A stretch of 64,000 bases of DNA from Nocardia kruczakiae NBRC 101016 (GCF_001612965.1 NZ_BDBL01000036.1:1-64000), one strand, 5' to 3'. Positions 6,914 to 15,754 are shown, counted from the stretch's first letter. The notes: a model not told the origin generated them from the letters alone. A program made the numbers and translations.

Positions 6914-8059
6914 CGAGTCACGGCTCCACTTCTCCAGCAGGGTGCGCTGGGAGTAGCCCACCGCACCGGCCAGTTCGACGGCCTTCAAGGTCACGTCGGT
7001 GCCCATGCGCCCGGCCTTGGCCTTGGACATGGAGGCTTCGAGGGAGTTGGGCTTCTTGTTGTCGGCCATCCACGCCGCGCGCAGGGCGAGCAGGTAGGCG
7101 GCTTCCCAATCCGATTCCATACGAAGGAATTCCGCGGCGGCGGCGGACTGGTTGTTGGCGGGGATGTCGTAGGAGATCTCCACGCCGGACTCCTCGAGGA
7201 TGGTGCGCAGTTCCTCGAGGGCGGCGCGACCGACGCCGATGGCCATCGCGGCCACCAGCGGGCGGGTGTTGTCGAAGGTCTGCATGACCCCGGCAAAACC
7301 CTTCTCCACGTTGACTTCCGGGCTGCCGAGGATGTTGTCGGCCGGAATGCGGCAGTCCTCGAGGCGCAGTTCGGCGGTGTCGGAGGCCTTGATGCCGAGC
7401 TTGTGCTCGAGGCGAGCGACGGTGAGGCCCTTGGCATCTCGCGGCACCACGAACGACTTGATGGCCGCGCGGCCCTTGGACTTGTCGACCGAGGCCCACA
7501 CCACGATGTGGGTGGCGCGGGAGCCGGCGGTCACGAAGATCTTGGTGCCGTTGAGGACCCACTCGTCGCCGTCGAGCACCGCGGTGGTCGACACGGCCGC
7601 GGAGTCCGAACCGAAGGACGGTTCGGTGATGGCCATCGCCGCCCACACCTTGCCGAAGCGCTCGAGCTGTTCGTCGGTGGCGACGGCGGCGATGGCCGCG
7701 TTGCCGAGTCCCTGATAGGGGATCGACAGCATCAAACCGACGTCGCCCCAGCAGGTTTCGAGCGCGTTCAGCAGGGCGGACATATTGCCGCCGTTGCTGT
7801 TGCCGAGCAGTTCGGTGGCATGGCTGTCGGCGGCGTCGTCGCCCGACTTGGCCTTGCGGCCGCCGGTGGCGCCGGAGATGTCCTGGGTGCCGGAGTCGGC
7901 CAGGCCCTCCACCATGGCGGCCATGGTGTCGAGCTCCACCGGGTATTCGTGCTCGGCCAGGTCGTACTTGCGCGAGATGGGGCGGAAGATCTCGGCGGCG
8001 ACCTGGTGGGCCTGGTTGGCGCTGGCCCGCAGCTTCTTGGGGAGTTCGAGATTGATCAT
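6821..8059 (-). CDS. fadE23: Acyl-CoA dehydrogenase, FadE23-like
   Basis: 412 residues, full length for an acyl-CoA dehydrogenase (FAD-dependent alpha,beta-desaturation of acyl-CoA). The start INLELPKKL and the stretch FRPISRKYDLAEHEYPVELDT match my memory of mycobacterial FadE23. Family motifs include AITEPSFGSD (FAD/substrate loop), NGTKIFVTAG, and near the end LEKWSRDSKILDIFEGTQQIQ. It lies 46 bases downstream of the fadE24 stop, so the two are one transcription unit and probably subunits of a heteromeric enzyme. The last ~30 codons are supplied by the integrated island and differ from the displaced original only by Ser/Thr at one residue. The substrate is unknown. Confidence 0.9.
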   Translation of the reverse strand: MINLELPKKLRASANQAHQVAAEIFRPISRKYDLAEHEYPVELDTMAAMVEGLADSGTQDISGATGGRKAKSGDDAADSHATELLGNSNGGNMSALLNALETCWGDVGLMLSIPYQGLGNAAIAAVATDEQLERFGKVWAAMAITEPSFGSDSAAVSTTAVLDGDEWVLNGTKIFVTAGSRATHIVVWASVDKSKGRAAIKSFVVPRDAKGLTVARLEHKLGIKASDTAELRLEDCRIPADNILGSPEVNVEKGFAGVMQTFDNTRPLVAAMAIGVGRAALEELRTILEESGVEISYDIPANNQSAAAAEFLRMESDWEAAYLLALRAAWMADNKKPNSLEASMSKAKAGRMGTDVTLKAVELAGAVGYSQRTLLEKWSRDSKILDIFEGTQQIQQLIVARRVLELSSAQLK

Positions 8060-8105
8060 CGGAATGTCTCCATCAATACGGTTCAGGGGGTCGAGGAGAC
8101 CCGGA

Positions 8106-9491
8106 TCAGATCAGGACCACACCTTCGGCGACGCCGATCGCCCGCAGATCGCGGTACCAGCGCTCGACCGGGTGTTCCTTGGTGTAGCCGTGACCGCCGA
8201 GCAGCTGCACACCGTCCAGGCCGATCTGCATGCCCTTGTCGGTGGCGAACTTGCGGGCCAGCGCCGCCTCCCGGGAGAAGGACAGCCCCTGCTCCGCGCG
8301 TGACGCACCCCGCAGGGTCACGAGCCGCAGGCCGTCGAGTTCGATGGCGATGTTGGCGACCATGAACGCCACCGCCTGCCGGTTCGCGATCGGCTCGCCG
8401 AACGCCTCGCGCTCCTTCACGTACGGCTTGACGTAGTCCAGCACGGCCTGGCCGGTGCCGACCGCGAGCGATGCCCAGCCCAGGCGGGCCAGCCGCACGG
8501 CGTCGGCGTACTCCTCGGCGCGCTGCGCGGCGTCGCCGTCACCCAGGATGGCCTCGGCCGGAACCGCGACGTTGTCCAGGATCAGCCGGCCCAGACCGGC
8601 GGCGCGCAGGCCCATGCTCGGATCGGCCTCGATCACCACACCCGGCGTATCCGATTCGACGATGAAAAGCGCGGGGCGGCCGTCGATTTCGGCGCCGACG
8701 ATGAACAGCTCGGCGTCGGCGGCGGCCGGAACCAGGCTCTTGACACCGTTGATTCGGTAGCCGCTGGGGGAGCGGGTGGCCTTGGTCTGCAGCGCGAACG
8801 GATCGAACAGCGCCCGCGGCTCACTGATCACGACCGAGGCCTGCGGCACGTTCTCACCCGTGAAGGCGCCCAGGTAGGTCTGCTGCTGTGCGTCCGAACC
8901 CCACTGCGACAGCGCGACGGCCACACCCGACGGGGCCAGGATCGGCAGCGCCAGGCCCATATCGCCGTGCGCCAGCGCCTCGGCGACCAGCGAGTTGGTG
9001 ACGGCGCCGCGCTCGGTGGCCGCACCCTCGAGTTCCTCGGGCACGTTGATCAGCGTGATGCCCAGTTCGGCGGCGCGCTCGAGCAGATCCTTGGGCGCCT
9101 GGGCCGCGCCGTCGGCCTCGTAGGCCGCCGGGCGCAGGATCTCCGCGGCGAATTCGCGCACCGTCTCGACGATCATCTGCTGTTCGTCGGTCGGGGTGAG
9201 GTCGAAGTAGTCCTTGCTGCGGGACTCGTTGGCGGGCAAGCGCTTCGGCTTACCGCCACCGGATACCTTGCCGAATGCGCGGGTCGCGGCGCCGAGCGTG
9301 CGGAAGCCGGTCTTGGTGCCCTCGTAGGTCAGCCGTTCGATGGGCTTGCGCAGGTTGTACTTCTCGGCCAGTTCGGAACCGGTAATGGTCGTCATGACCC
9401 GCATGGCCGCGCCCATCCAGTCGCGCTTGACCGGGTTGAGGCCGACGGCGGAATCCGGACGTCGCTCCGTTGCGGTGTCTCGAGTGCTCAT
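8106..9491 (-). CDS. fadE24: Acyl-CoA dehydrogenase, FadE24-like
   Basis: 461 residues from ATG 9491. Longer upstream reading is rejected because it runs through the promoter palindromes. An N-terminal extension of about 100 residues precedes the dehydrogenase fold, as in mycobacterial FadE24 (about 468 residues). Visible family features are FDLTPTDEQQMIVETVREFA, VISEPRALFDPF and LGGHGYTKEHPVERWYRDLR near the C-terminus. It is the first gene of a pair with fadE23. Two palindromes about 50-85 bases upstream suggest control by a dimeric repressor, probably TetR-type and responsive to acyl-CoA, which is inferred from family habits. The chain length of the substrate cannot be read from the sequence. 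Confidence 0.88.
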   Translation of the reverse strand: MSTRDTATERRPDSAVGLNPVKRDWMGAAMRVMTTITGSELAEKYNLRKPIERLTYEGTKTGFRTLGAATRAFGKVSGGGKPKRLPANESRSKDYFDLTPTDEQQMIVETVREFAAEILRPAAYEADGAAQAPKDLLERAAELGITLINVPEELEGAATERGAVTNSLVAEALAHGDMGLALPILAPSGVAVALSQWGSDAQQQTYLGAFTGENVPQASVVISEPRALFDPFALQTKATRSPSGYRINGVKSLVPAAADAELFIVGAEIDGRPALFIVESDTPGVVIEADPSMGLRAAGLGRLILDNVAVPAEAILGDGDAAQRAEEYADAVRLARLGWASLAVGTGQAVLDYVKPYVKEREAFGEPIANRQAVAFMVANIAIELDGLRLVTLRGASRAEQGLSFSREAALARKFATDKGMQIGLDGVQLLGGHGYTKEHPVERWYRDLRAIGVAEGVVLI

Positions 9492-9539
9492 AGTCACCAG
9501 TCTTCTCGGGTGTGGGTGTCGGGTGATCGGTCCCAGGAT

Positions 9540-9576
9540 CTTACTTTCGAGTAAGTCTATCTTACTCCAGAGTAAG
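9540..9576. promoter_or_regulatory. Tandem palindromic operators upstream of fadE24
   Basis: Two identical-arm palindromes, CTTACT-ttcg-AGTAAG at 9540-9555 and CTTACT-ccag-AGTAAG at 9561-9576, are spaced exactly 21 bp centre to centre, two helical turns. The arms are identical while the spacers differ. This is a strong candidate for cooperative binding by a TetR-type repressor of the fadE24-fadE23 pair. No TetR gene is adjacent, so the regulator acts from elsewhere. Confidence 0.75.
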
Positions 9577-9715
9577 AACGCAGTCGAGAGGCTGCGCATA
9601 TCGCCGTGATCTCGATCCCATCGCCGCCTCGGCAACCGCCCCGCACAAGTAGGGCAATTGACCAGGACGGCCACCGAGTACCCAGGTGCGGACGAGCCGA
9701 ACGCGGGCGAACGGC

Positions 9716-9755
9716 GAACGCCGCATCGGCCGGTCTTCGGCGCGATGCGGCGTTC
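9716..9755 (-). terminator. Strong hairpin between hisN and fadE24
   Basis: Arms 9716-9728 and 9743-9755 are a perfect 13-bp inverted repeat with a 14-base loop. It lies 103 bases past the hisN-like stop, so it probably ends that transcript, although no long T run follows. The rest of the 9577-9857 gap holds no gene that I can support. Confidence 0.6.
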
Positions 9756-9857
9756 GGTTCAGTGGGGTGTTGGAGGGTGTTGGATTCCGGGAGTTGTTCG
9801 AGAGGTGCGCTCGCCGGGGGGCGGTCGGCAGGACGAGACCCGTGTCGGCCGTCGTCC

Positions 9858-10643
9858 TCAGGGGCGCAGCGCGGCGAGTACCGAGTCGTGCAGCAACCCG
9901 TTGGTGGCGACCGCGCTACCGTGATGCGGTCCGGGGGTTCCGTCCAGCGCGGTGAAGCGGCCGCCGGCCTCGCGCACCAGCACATCGAGGGGCGCCAGAT
10001 CCCACAGCGAGACCTCCGGCTCGGTGGCGATATCGACCGCGCCCTCGGCGAGCAGGCAGTAGCCGAAGAAGTCGCCGTAGCCGCGGGTGCGCCACACCTG
10101 ATCGGTCAGCTCGATCAACTGATCCCGCAGGCCCAGGTCCCGCCAGCCGGACAGGCTGGAGATCGCGAGACTGGCCGAATTCAGGCCGCCGACCGCGGAC
10201 ACCGTGATCGGCTTCGGCTCTCCGGTCTCGAAGCGGGTCCACGCGCCGGAACCCGTTGCGGCCCACCAACGTCGGCTCAACGCGGGCGCGCTGACGACGC
10301 CGACGACCGGAACGCCGTCCTGCAGCAGTGCGATCAGACTGGCCCACACCGGAACTCCGCGCACGAAATTCTTGGTGCCGTCGATCGGATCGATCACCCA
10401 CTGCCGTCCGATGAATTCGGCCTCACCGCCGAACTCCTCACCCAGCACGGCGTCGTGCGGGCGTCGCTCGATGAGGATTTCGCGCAGCGCCCGCTCCACC
10501 GCCAGATCCGCGTCCGAGACGGGAGTCAGATCCGGTTTGCTGTTCACCTTCAGGTCGAGGGCGCCGAAACGATCACGGGTGATCGCATCGGCCGCATCGG
10601 CCAACAGCAGGGCAAGTTCGAGATCGCCGGCATGATCGCTCAC
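9858..10643 (-). CDS. hisN: Inositol-monophosphatase family, histidinol-phosphatase HisN-like
   Basis: 261 residues from GTG 10643. The family's metal-binding motifs are present: GEEFGGEA (Glu), WVIDPIDGTKNFVRG (the DPIDGT signature) and WDLAPLDVLVREAGG near the C-terminus (second Asp). These Mg-dependent phosphatases hydrolyse phosphomonoesters. In mycobacteria and corynebacteria the member next to fadE24/23-like genes is annotated as HisN, the last phosphatase of histidine synthesis. The gene name rests on that neighbourhood memory and could instead denote a general inositol phosphatase. It lies 56 bases after the SDR gene on the same strand. Confidence 0.82.
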   Translation of the reverse strand: MSDHAGDLELALLLADAADAITRDRFGALDLKVNSKPDLTPVSDADLAVERALREILIERRPHDAVLGEEFGGEAEFIGRQWVIDPIDGTKNFVRGVPVWASLIALLQDGVPVVGVVSAPALSRRWWAATGSGAWTRFETGEPKPITVSAVGGLNSASLAISSLSGWRDLGLRDQLIELTDQVWRTRGYGDFFGYCLLAEGAVDIATEPEVSLWDLAPLDVLVREAGGRFTALDGTPGPHHGSAVATNGLLHDSVLAALRP

Positions 10644-10699
10644 AGGGCAACCGTAATCGGCGCACCCGATCGGAGCCATTCGGCCTCGCGCCGGCCCAC

Positions 10700-11506
10700 C
10701 TACTGCTGCGGATTCCAGACCGCGGGCCAATCCTTACCGCGGAAGGCCGCGTCGATACCGCCGTCGCAGAAGATCACCGAGCCGACGAAGAAGCCCGCCT
10801 TGTCCGACAGCAGGAAGGCCGCGAGGTCGGCGATCTCCTCCGGGCGTCCCGGCCGCGCGATCGGGGTCATGGCGAGAAACTGCTTCATTCCCTCGCCGGT
10901 GAGCGCGTCCTTGCTGCCCTCCTGGGTCATCGGAGTGTCGATGATGCCGGGCGCGATGGCGTTGAGGCGGATGCCGTCGGCGATGTATTCCGCCGATTTG
11001 GTGCGGGCGTACCAGGCCAGGGCCGCTTTCGTCGCCGGATAGGCCTGGATCGCGCCCAGGTCGCCGAACGATTCGGCGATGCCGCGGGCCCGTTCCTCGT
11101 CGCCGGCCAGGCACGCGTCGGCCAGCTCCACCGGCCAGAGCGGTTGTGTCGTCGTGGAATTCGACGACACCAGCACCACCGAGGCGTTGCCGGATTCGCG
11201 CAGCAGCGGCCGCACCCCCTCCAGCAGCGCGATCGCGCCGAAATAGTTCACCGACACCACGAGCCCACCGGGACGCCCCGTCGCGGCCGCGACCCCGGCG
11301 AAGGGAAGGAATCCGTCCAGCCGGCCTTCGCTGATCCGGGTGACCTCGGCGACCGCGTGCGCCCGGCCCTCGGCCGTGGCCAGGTCGGCGGTCACTTCGG
11401 TGTCGCGCAGATCGACACCGATCACCCGGTGCCCTTCCTTCTCCAGGTGGGCGGCGACGGCCGCCCCGATCCCCGACGCGCTCCCGGTTACGGCGATGGT
11501 CCCCAT
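10700..11506 (-). CDS. Short-chain dehydrogenase/reductase, 3-alpha-HSD-like
   Basis: 268 residues from ATG 11506, preceded by a strong aggagg. A Rossmann motif VTGSASGIGAAVAAHLE opens the protein. The catalytic Ser is in VLVSSNST and the Tyr/Lys pair in YPATK. An extra ~35-residue loop between them (WPVELADACLAGDEERARG) recalls the 3-alpha-hydroxysteroid dehydrogenase/carbonyl reductase type of SDR. NAD(P)-dependent oxidation of an alcohol is expected, but the substrate is unknown. It precedes the hisN-like gene by 56 bases, possibly in one transcript. Confidence 0.82.
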   Translation of the reverse strand: MGTIAVTGSASGIGAAVAAHLEKEGHRVIGVDLRDTEVTADLATAEGRAHAVAEVTRISEGRLDGFLPFAGVAAATGRPGGLVVSVNYFGAIALLEGVRPLLRESGNASVVLVSSNSTTTQPLWPVELADACLAGDEERARGIAESFGDLGAIQAYPATKAALAWYARTKSAEYIADGIRLNAIAPGIIDTPMTQEGSKDALTGEGMKQFLAMTPIARPGRPEEIADLAAFLLSDKAGFFVGSVIFCDGGIDAAFRGKDWPAVWNPQQ

Positions 11507-11690
11507 CGACCCTCCTGTTTCGGCTGGATGAAACCGCGAATCCGACTTCGGAATCGAGGCTAGTGGCCGGGACCGGTCGTGCGGTGTTCCGTTCCGCTGA
11601 GCGGGCCTGCCGGACTGCGTGCGGCCGGCCGCCGGGACCACCACGGCACTGATTCGTCGGTAGGGCGACCTCCATCGGCTCGTCGTCGCT

Positions 11691-11762
11691 GAACTAATCG
11701 TGCAAACCGCGCCGCATCGGGCGGTTTTCGCGTTTTCTCGTCGAGGTTTGCACGATTAGTTC
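11691..11762. repeat. Perfect 18-bp inverted repeat with 36-base spacer
   Basis: 11691-11708 and 11745-11762 are exact reverse complements (arms gaactaatcgtgcaaacc and its complement). The repeat lies between the flavin reductase stop (11799) and the SDR start (11506). It could be a terminator, a recombination or IS scar, or a large operator. The arms are AT-richer than the surroundings and no U-run follows, so an ordinary terminator is not certain. Confidence 0.7.
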
Positions 11763-11798
11763 ACCCTGCACTGACCTCGAGCCCGCGTCGGCCGTGGT

Positions 11799-12386
11799 TC
11801 ACGCCGCGACCCGCGCCGCAGCCAAAGCGCTCGCCCACCAATGCAATTGGTCGAGCATTCCCGCGGCCGCCGCTTCGGATTCGCCCGGTGCGGTCCATCG
11901 TCCCTCGGCGTCGAACTGCTGGTAGTACCGAGGGAAGGACACGTAGTCCCGGATCGTGTGCGCGTTCAGCTCGGCGAACACCTGCCGCAGATGCGCGATG
12001 GCGTTCAGCCCGCCGCTCGCCCCGCTGTAGCCCACGAAGCCGATCGCCTTGCGGTCCCACTGCGTGTAGTGCCAGTCGATCGCGGTTTTGATCGAGGCCG
12101 GGTAACTGTTGTTGATATCCGGCGTGACGACGACCATCGCGTCGGCGGCGTCCAAGCGCGCGGTGAGATCGAGCATTCCCGCCGGCCGCTGCGGATTCGG
12201 TTCGATCCGCGGTGAGACGGCCGGCAGCGCGACGGGCAGCTCAGCCTCGGCGAGATCGATCAGGTCGACCTCGAAGCCGTCGTGCCGCCGGGCCTGCTCG
12301 GCGAACCACTCACCGACCACCGGCCCGAAGCGGCCCTCCCGGACGCTGGCGATGACAACTGCGAGCCGCATTGTGCTGCTGGACAT
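11799..12386 (-). CDS. NADPH-dependent FMN reductase / NAD(P)H oxidoreductase
   Basis: 195 residues from ATG 12386, with gaaggag upstream. The flavodoxin-like fold is recognisable from the N-terminal MRLAVVIASVREGRFGPVVGEWF, the phosphate-binding TPDINNSYPASIKTAIDW stretch and GFVGYSGASGGLNAIAHLRQVF. These match NADPH-dependent FMN reductases that reduce quinones, azo compounds or flavins. It is divergent from an MmyB-type regulator at 12519, with 132 bases between them, so that regulator probably controls it. This arrangement (oxidoreductase plus MmyB-family regulator) is common in actinobacteria. Confidence 0.88.
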   Translation of the reverse strand: MSSSTMRLAVVIASVREGRFGPVVGEWFAEQARRHDGFEVDLIDLAEAELPVALPAVSPRIEPNPQRPAGMLDLTARLDAADAMVVVTPDINNSYPASIKTAIDWHYTQWDRKAIGFVGYSGASGGLNAIAHLRQVFAELNAHTIRDYVSFPRYYQQFDAEGRWTAPGESEAAAAGMLDQLHWWASALAAARVAA

Positions 12387-12476
12387 TTCGGTTCTCCTTC
12401 GGAAAGCGTCGTTCGCTGACATCGACTCTGCCGTCCGGGCGCGCGGCCAGGGAGCCCGCTGTGAGGGTGGTAGTGA

Positions 12477-12489
12477 GAGGGATACCCTC
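12477..12489. promoter_or_regulatory. Candidate operator in the divergent flavin reductase/regulator promoter
   Basis: GAGGG-ata-CCCTC is a perfect palindrome, with a further gaggg 14 bases to its left (12463-12467). It lies 30 bases before the regulator GTG start, where an autoregulatory operator is expected. The assignment is inference from position. Confidence 0.5.
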
Positions 12490-12518
12490 GGCGCGCCCCG
12501 CGCTGTTAGCGTCGATCT

Positions 12519-13376
12519 GTGAGCGATAACGAGCTGGGGCTTTTCCTGCGTACTCGCCGGGAGGCGGTCACCCCCGCCGAGGTCGGACTCCCTGCCGGAC
12601 CCCGCCGCCGCACCCCGGGACTGCGCCGCGCCGAACTCGCGACACTCGCCGGAGTCAGCGTCGAATATCTGATCCGGTTGGAACAGGGCCGCGACCGCCG
12701 TCCGTCGACGGCGGTGCTGTCCGCATTGGCCGATGCCCTCCGGTTGAGCCCGAGCGAACGCGTCCAGCTGCATCGGCTGGTCAAATCCGCCGACCCAGGA
12801 TTCAGCTGCACCGGTGGCGCGCTGCCCAATCGTCTGGTCCGGCCCGCTGTGCAAGCGATTCTGGATCGTCTCGCCCCGGCACCCGCGGCCCTGTTCAACC
12901 GGCTCGGTGAGATCCTGAGCTGCACCGATGGCTACCGTGCGCTGGTCGGAGGCACCGGCTTGCTCGACCACGGCCTGCCCGCGGGCTACCCGCGCTGGCT
13001 GTTCACCGATCCACGGGCCCGCGTCGTGTACCCGGAGTGGGACCGCCGTGCCGATCTGGTGGTGGCGAATCTGAAGGCCGGTCCCTTCCGCTCGGATCCG
13101 ACCATCGCCGTGCTCGCCGACGAGCTGAGCCTGCTGGCGGGCGCCGAATTCACCCGTCGCGTGGCCGACATCGCCGGACTGCCCGATACCAGCGGCATCA
13201 GCCGGATGGACCATCCCGAGGCCGGCCCGCTGCGGCTGGCCTACGAACGGCTGGACCTGTCCGCCGACGACGACCAGTACATCCAGGTCCAGCTGCCCGC
13301 CGACGACGCGACCGCCGCGGCCCTCGACGCACTGCTGGGCCGGCGCCCGGGTGGACTGCGCGCGGTATCGGGCTGA
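12519..13376 (+). CDS. XRE-type regulator with MmyB-like ligand domain
   Basis: 285 residues, GTG start. The N-terminus has the helix-turn-helix typical of this family: LGLFLRTRREAVTPAEVGLP, RRRTPGLRRAELATLAGVSVEYLIRLEQG. The C-terminal ~180 residues form the MmyB-like sensor domain (PAALFNRLGEILSCTDGYRAL, then PRWLFTDPRARVVYPEW). Members bind a small hydrophobic ligand, possibly a fatty acid, and control a divergent oxidoreductase. Here that is the flavin reductase at 11799-12386. A second paralogue with the same head lies at 45992-46816, next to yceI. Confidence 0.88.
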   Translation: MSDNELGLFLRTRREAVTPAEVGLPAGPRRRTPGLRRAELATLAGVSVEYLIRLEQGRDRRPSTAVLSALADALRLSPSERVQLHRLVKSADPGFSCTGGALPNRLVRPAVQAILDRLAPAPAALFNRLGEILSCTDGYRALVGGTGLLDHGLPAGYPRWLFTDPRARVVYPEWDRRADLVVANLKAGPFRSDPTIAVLADELSLLAGAEFTRRVADIAGLPDTSGISRMDHPEAGPLRLAYERLDLSADDDQYIQVQLPADDATAAALDALLGRRPGGLRAVSG

Positions 13377-13440
13377 GCCGCGGCTGCCGGCGCCTCGCCG
13401 CATTTCACCGCCACCTGCGCGAGCGGTAGATTGGACAACC

Positions 13441-14553
13441 GTGCATCCTGACGTTTCCGCTGATCTCGCCGAACTCGACACCACGTTGAAGACTGTCGAG
13501 TCGGTGCTCGACGTCGACGAACTGCGCCGTCGCATCGACGAGCTCGAACATCAGGCCGCCGACCCGGAGCTGTGGAACAACCAGGAGCACGCCCAGCAGG
13601 TGACCAGCGAGCTGTCGCACGCTCAGGGTGAGCTGCGCCGCGTCACCGAACTGCGCCAGCGCCTCGATGATCTGCCGGTGCTCTACGAACTCGCCGAGGA
13701 GGAAGAGGGCGAGGCCCGCACCTCCGCGCTGGCCGACGCCGACGCCGAACGCGCGGCGCTGCACGCCGACGTCGAGGCGATGGAGGTTCGCACCCTGCTC
13801 TCGGGCGAATACGACAAGCGCGAGGCGCTGGTCAACATCCGCTCGGGCGCGGGCGGGGTGGACGCCGCCGACTGGGCGCAGATGCTGATGCGCATGTACG
13901 TGCGCTGGGCCGAGCGTCACAAGTATCCGGTCGAGATCTACGACACCTCCTATGCCGAGGAGGCCGGCATCAAGAGCGCCACCTTCGCGGTGAAGGTGCC
14001 CTACGCCTACGGCACCCTCTCGGTGGAGATGGGAACCCACCGCCTGGTGCGGATCAGCCCCTTCGACAACCAGGGCCGGCGCCAGACCTCGTTCGCCGAG
14101 GTCGAGGTGCTGCCGGTGGTCGAGGGCACCGACCATATCGAAGTCCCGGAATCGGAGATCCGCGTCGACGTGTACCGCTCGTCGGGTCCGGGTGGTCAGA
14201 GCGTCAACACCACCGACTCGGCGGTGCGGATCACCCACATCCCGACCGGCATCGTGGTGACCTGCCAGAACGAGAAGTCGCAGCTGCAGAACAAGATCTC
14301 GGCGATGCGCGTGTTGCAGGCGAAACTGCTCGAGCGCAAACGCCAGGAGGAGCGCGCCGAGATGGATGCGCTCAAGACCAACGAGGGCGCCTCCTGGGGT
14401 AATCAGATGCGCTCGTACGTGCTGCACCCGTATCAGATGGTCAAGGACCTGCGCACCAACTTCGAGGTGAACAATCCGTCCTCGGTTCTCGACGGTGATA
14501 TCGACGGCTTCATCGAAGAGGGAATCCGCTGGCGGATGCGTCAGGACGGGTGA
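13441..14553 (+). CDS. prfB: Peptide chain release factor 2
   Basis: 370 residues from GTG 13441. The SPF tripeptide that recognises UGA/UAA is in RLVRISPFDNQG, and the universal GGQ peptidyl-tRNA hydrolysis motif is in SSGPGGQSVNTTDSAVR. Both identify RF2 rather than RF1. The frame is continuous, so the RF2 programmed frameshift known from enterobacteria is absent. The gene begins the conserved prfB-mscS-small membrane protein-ftsE-ftsX block. Confidence 0.97.
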   Translation: MHPDVSADLAELDTTLKTVESVLDVDELRRRIDELEHQAADPELWNNQEHAQQVTSELSHAQGELRRVTELRQRLDDLPVLYELAEEEEGEARTSALADADAERAALHADVEAMEVRTLLSGEYDKREALVNIRSGAGGVDAADWAQMLMRMYVRWAERHKYPVEIYDTSYAEEAGIKSATFAVKVPYAYGTLSVEMGTHRLVRISPFDNQGRRQTSFAEVEVLPVVEGTDHIEVPESEIRVDVYRSSGPGGQSVNTTDSAVRITHIPTGIVVTCQNEKSQLQNKISAMRVLQAKLLERKRQEERAEMDALKTNEGASWGNQMRSYVLHPYQMVKDLRTNFEVNNPSSVLDGDIDGFIEEGIRWRMRQDG

Positions 14554-14680
14554 AACCCGTCTATCACGGCACAATCACGGCATATCGGTCGGCAGGCGGT
14601 CGTAGTAACCTGTCTGGCGTGTGTTCGGGCGGCAGAATGGCTTGTGTCGGTGCACGGTTGATACCGGAAAGGATGCGCCG

Positions 14681-15538
14681 ATGACGACGACTCTCGCTGC
14701 CGGAACCGGGGCGGAATTCACCTCGTGGCTGCGCGGCAGCGGCCTCGAGATCGTGCTGCTGATCGTGGGCGCGATGCTGTTCAGCCGCTTCGCCACCTTC
14801 GTGCGCGACCGGATCACCCGCCGCATCGACTCCGGCTTCCAGAGCAGCGATTCGCTGGTCCGCACCGAGGCCGCCAAACATCGGCACGCCCTGGCCCAGG
14901 TCATCACCTGGGTCGTGCTGGTGATCGTGTACTTCCTGGTATCGCTGGAAGTGTTGCGGCGCTTGGGCTTTCAGCTCAGCGGCCTGGTCGCGCCGGCGGC
15001 GGTGCTCGGTGCCGCGCTCGGTTTCGGCGCCCAGCGCATCGTGCAGGACCTGCTCGCCGGATTCTTCCTGATCACCGAGCGGCAGTACGGATTCGGTGAT
15101 GTGGTGCGCATCGCGGTCACCGGGCAATCCGAGCCGGCCGAAGGTACCGTGGAGGACGTCACGCTGCGGATCACCACGCTGCGCAATCCCGATGGGGAGG
15201 TCATCACGGTGCCCAACGGGCAGATCGTGAAAGTGACCAATCTGTCGAAGGATTGGGCCCGTGCGGCGATCGATGTGCCCGTGCCCGCCAGCGCCGACAT
15301 CACCAAGGTCAACGAAATCCTGCACGAGGTGGGCGCCAAGGCTTTTCAGGATCGCCGCCTGAAATCGCTACTGCTGGACGAACCTACGGTGATGGGTCTG
15401 GAAGATCTCACCGTCGATCAGATGAACATCCGGATGGTGGCCCGCACACTGCCGGGTAAACAATTCGACGTCGGACGTGAGCTGCGCGTGCGTGTCGCCG
15501 CGGCGCTGCGTCGGGAGGGTTTGAGTGAAACCGCGTAA
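14681..15538 (+). CDS. Small-conductance mechanosensitive channel, MscS family
   Basis: 285 residues from ATG 14681, preceded by ggaaagga. Two or three membrane helices lie near residues 20-45, 72-92 and 98-120. The third carries the Gly/Ala-rich pore helix LVAPAAVLGAALGFGAQRIVQDL, cut here by the usual GxxGxG spacing. The beta domain follows with GDVVRI, VTLRITTLRNPDGEVITVPNGQI and an alpha/beta C-terminal domain. It opens in the membrane under hypo-osmotic stress. It sits between prfB and the ftsE/X pair, as in mycobacteria, and overlaps the next small gene by 14 bases. Confidence 0.9.
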   Translation: MTTTLAAGTGAEFTSWLRGSGLEIVLLIVGAMLFSRFATFVRDRITRRIDSGFQSSDSLVRTEAAKHRHALAQVITWVVLVIVYFLVSLEVLRRLGFQLSGLVAPAAVLGAALGFGAQRIVQDLLAGFFLITERQYGFGDVVRIAVTGQSEPAEGTVEDVTLRITTLRNPDGEVITVPNGQIVKVTNLSKDWARAAIDVPVPASADITKVNEILHEVGAKAFQDRRLKSLLLDEPTVMGLEDLTVDQMNIRMVARTLPGKQFDVGRELRVRVAAALRREGLSETA

Positions 15539-15680
15539 ATCGACCGCGATCCTGCTCAGTGTCTGGGTCGCGACGCTCGTGTTGTATCTGTTCGTGAAAC
15601 CGGCCACGCCGGACCATTCCGGTTTCAACATCGCGAATACCGTTTCCGGTTCCGCGCTGACGACCGCGCCCGCCCGCTGA
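15525..15680 (+). CDS. 51-residue single-helix membrane protein between mscS and ftsE
   Basis: GTG 15525 overlaps the end of the mscS gene by 14 bases and is preceded by gggaggg, so it is probably translationally coupled. The N-terminus is basic (VKPRKST). One membrane helix follows (ILLSVWVATLVLYLFVKP), then a short Ser/Thr/Ala tail. A small membrane protein occupies this slot in mycobacteria too. The core WVATLVLYLFVKP resembles those of two small proteins at 21749-22000 and 22016-22252. Confidence 0.75.
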   Translation: MKPRKSTAILLSVWVATLVLYLFVKPATPDHSGFNIANTVSGSALTTAPAR

Positions 15681-15754
15681 CCTCTCTGTGACAAGTCGCA
15701 CGGCGCGGAGTGGGCCGGAGTGTGCCCTGACTTCGCTGGCTACACTGGCACCTC

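Noticed and set aside
6737..8365. Long plus-strand frame of 542 codons over fadE23
   Set aside because: Shadow of the real minus-strand acyl-CoA dehydrogenases; the translation is Gly/His/Val-rich with no family and crosses the stop between the two genes.
13441..14553. Programmed frameshift in prfB
   Set aside because: The frame runs continuously from GTG to the stop with no in-frame UGA near the start.
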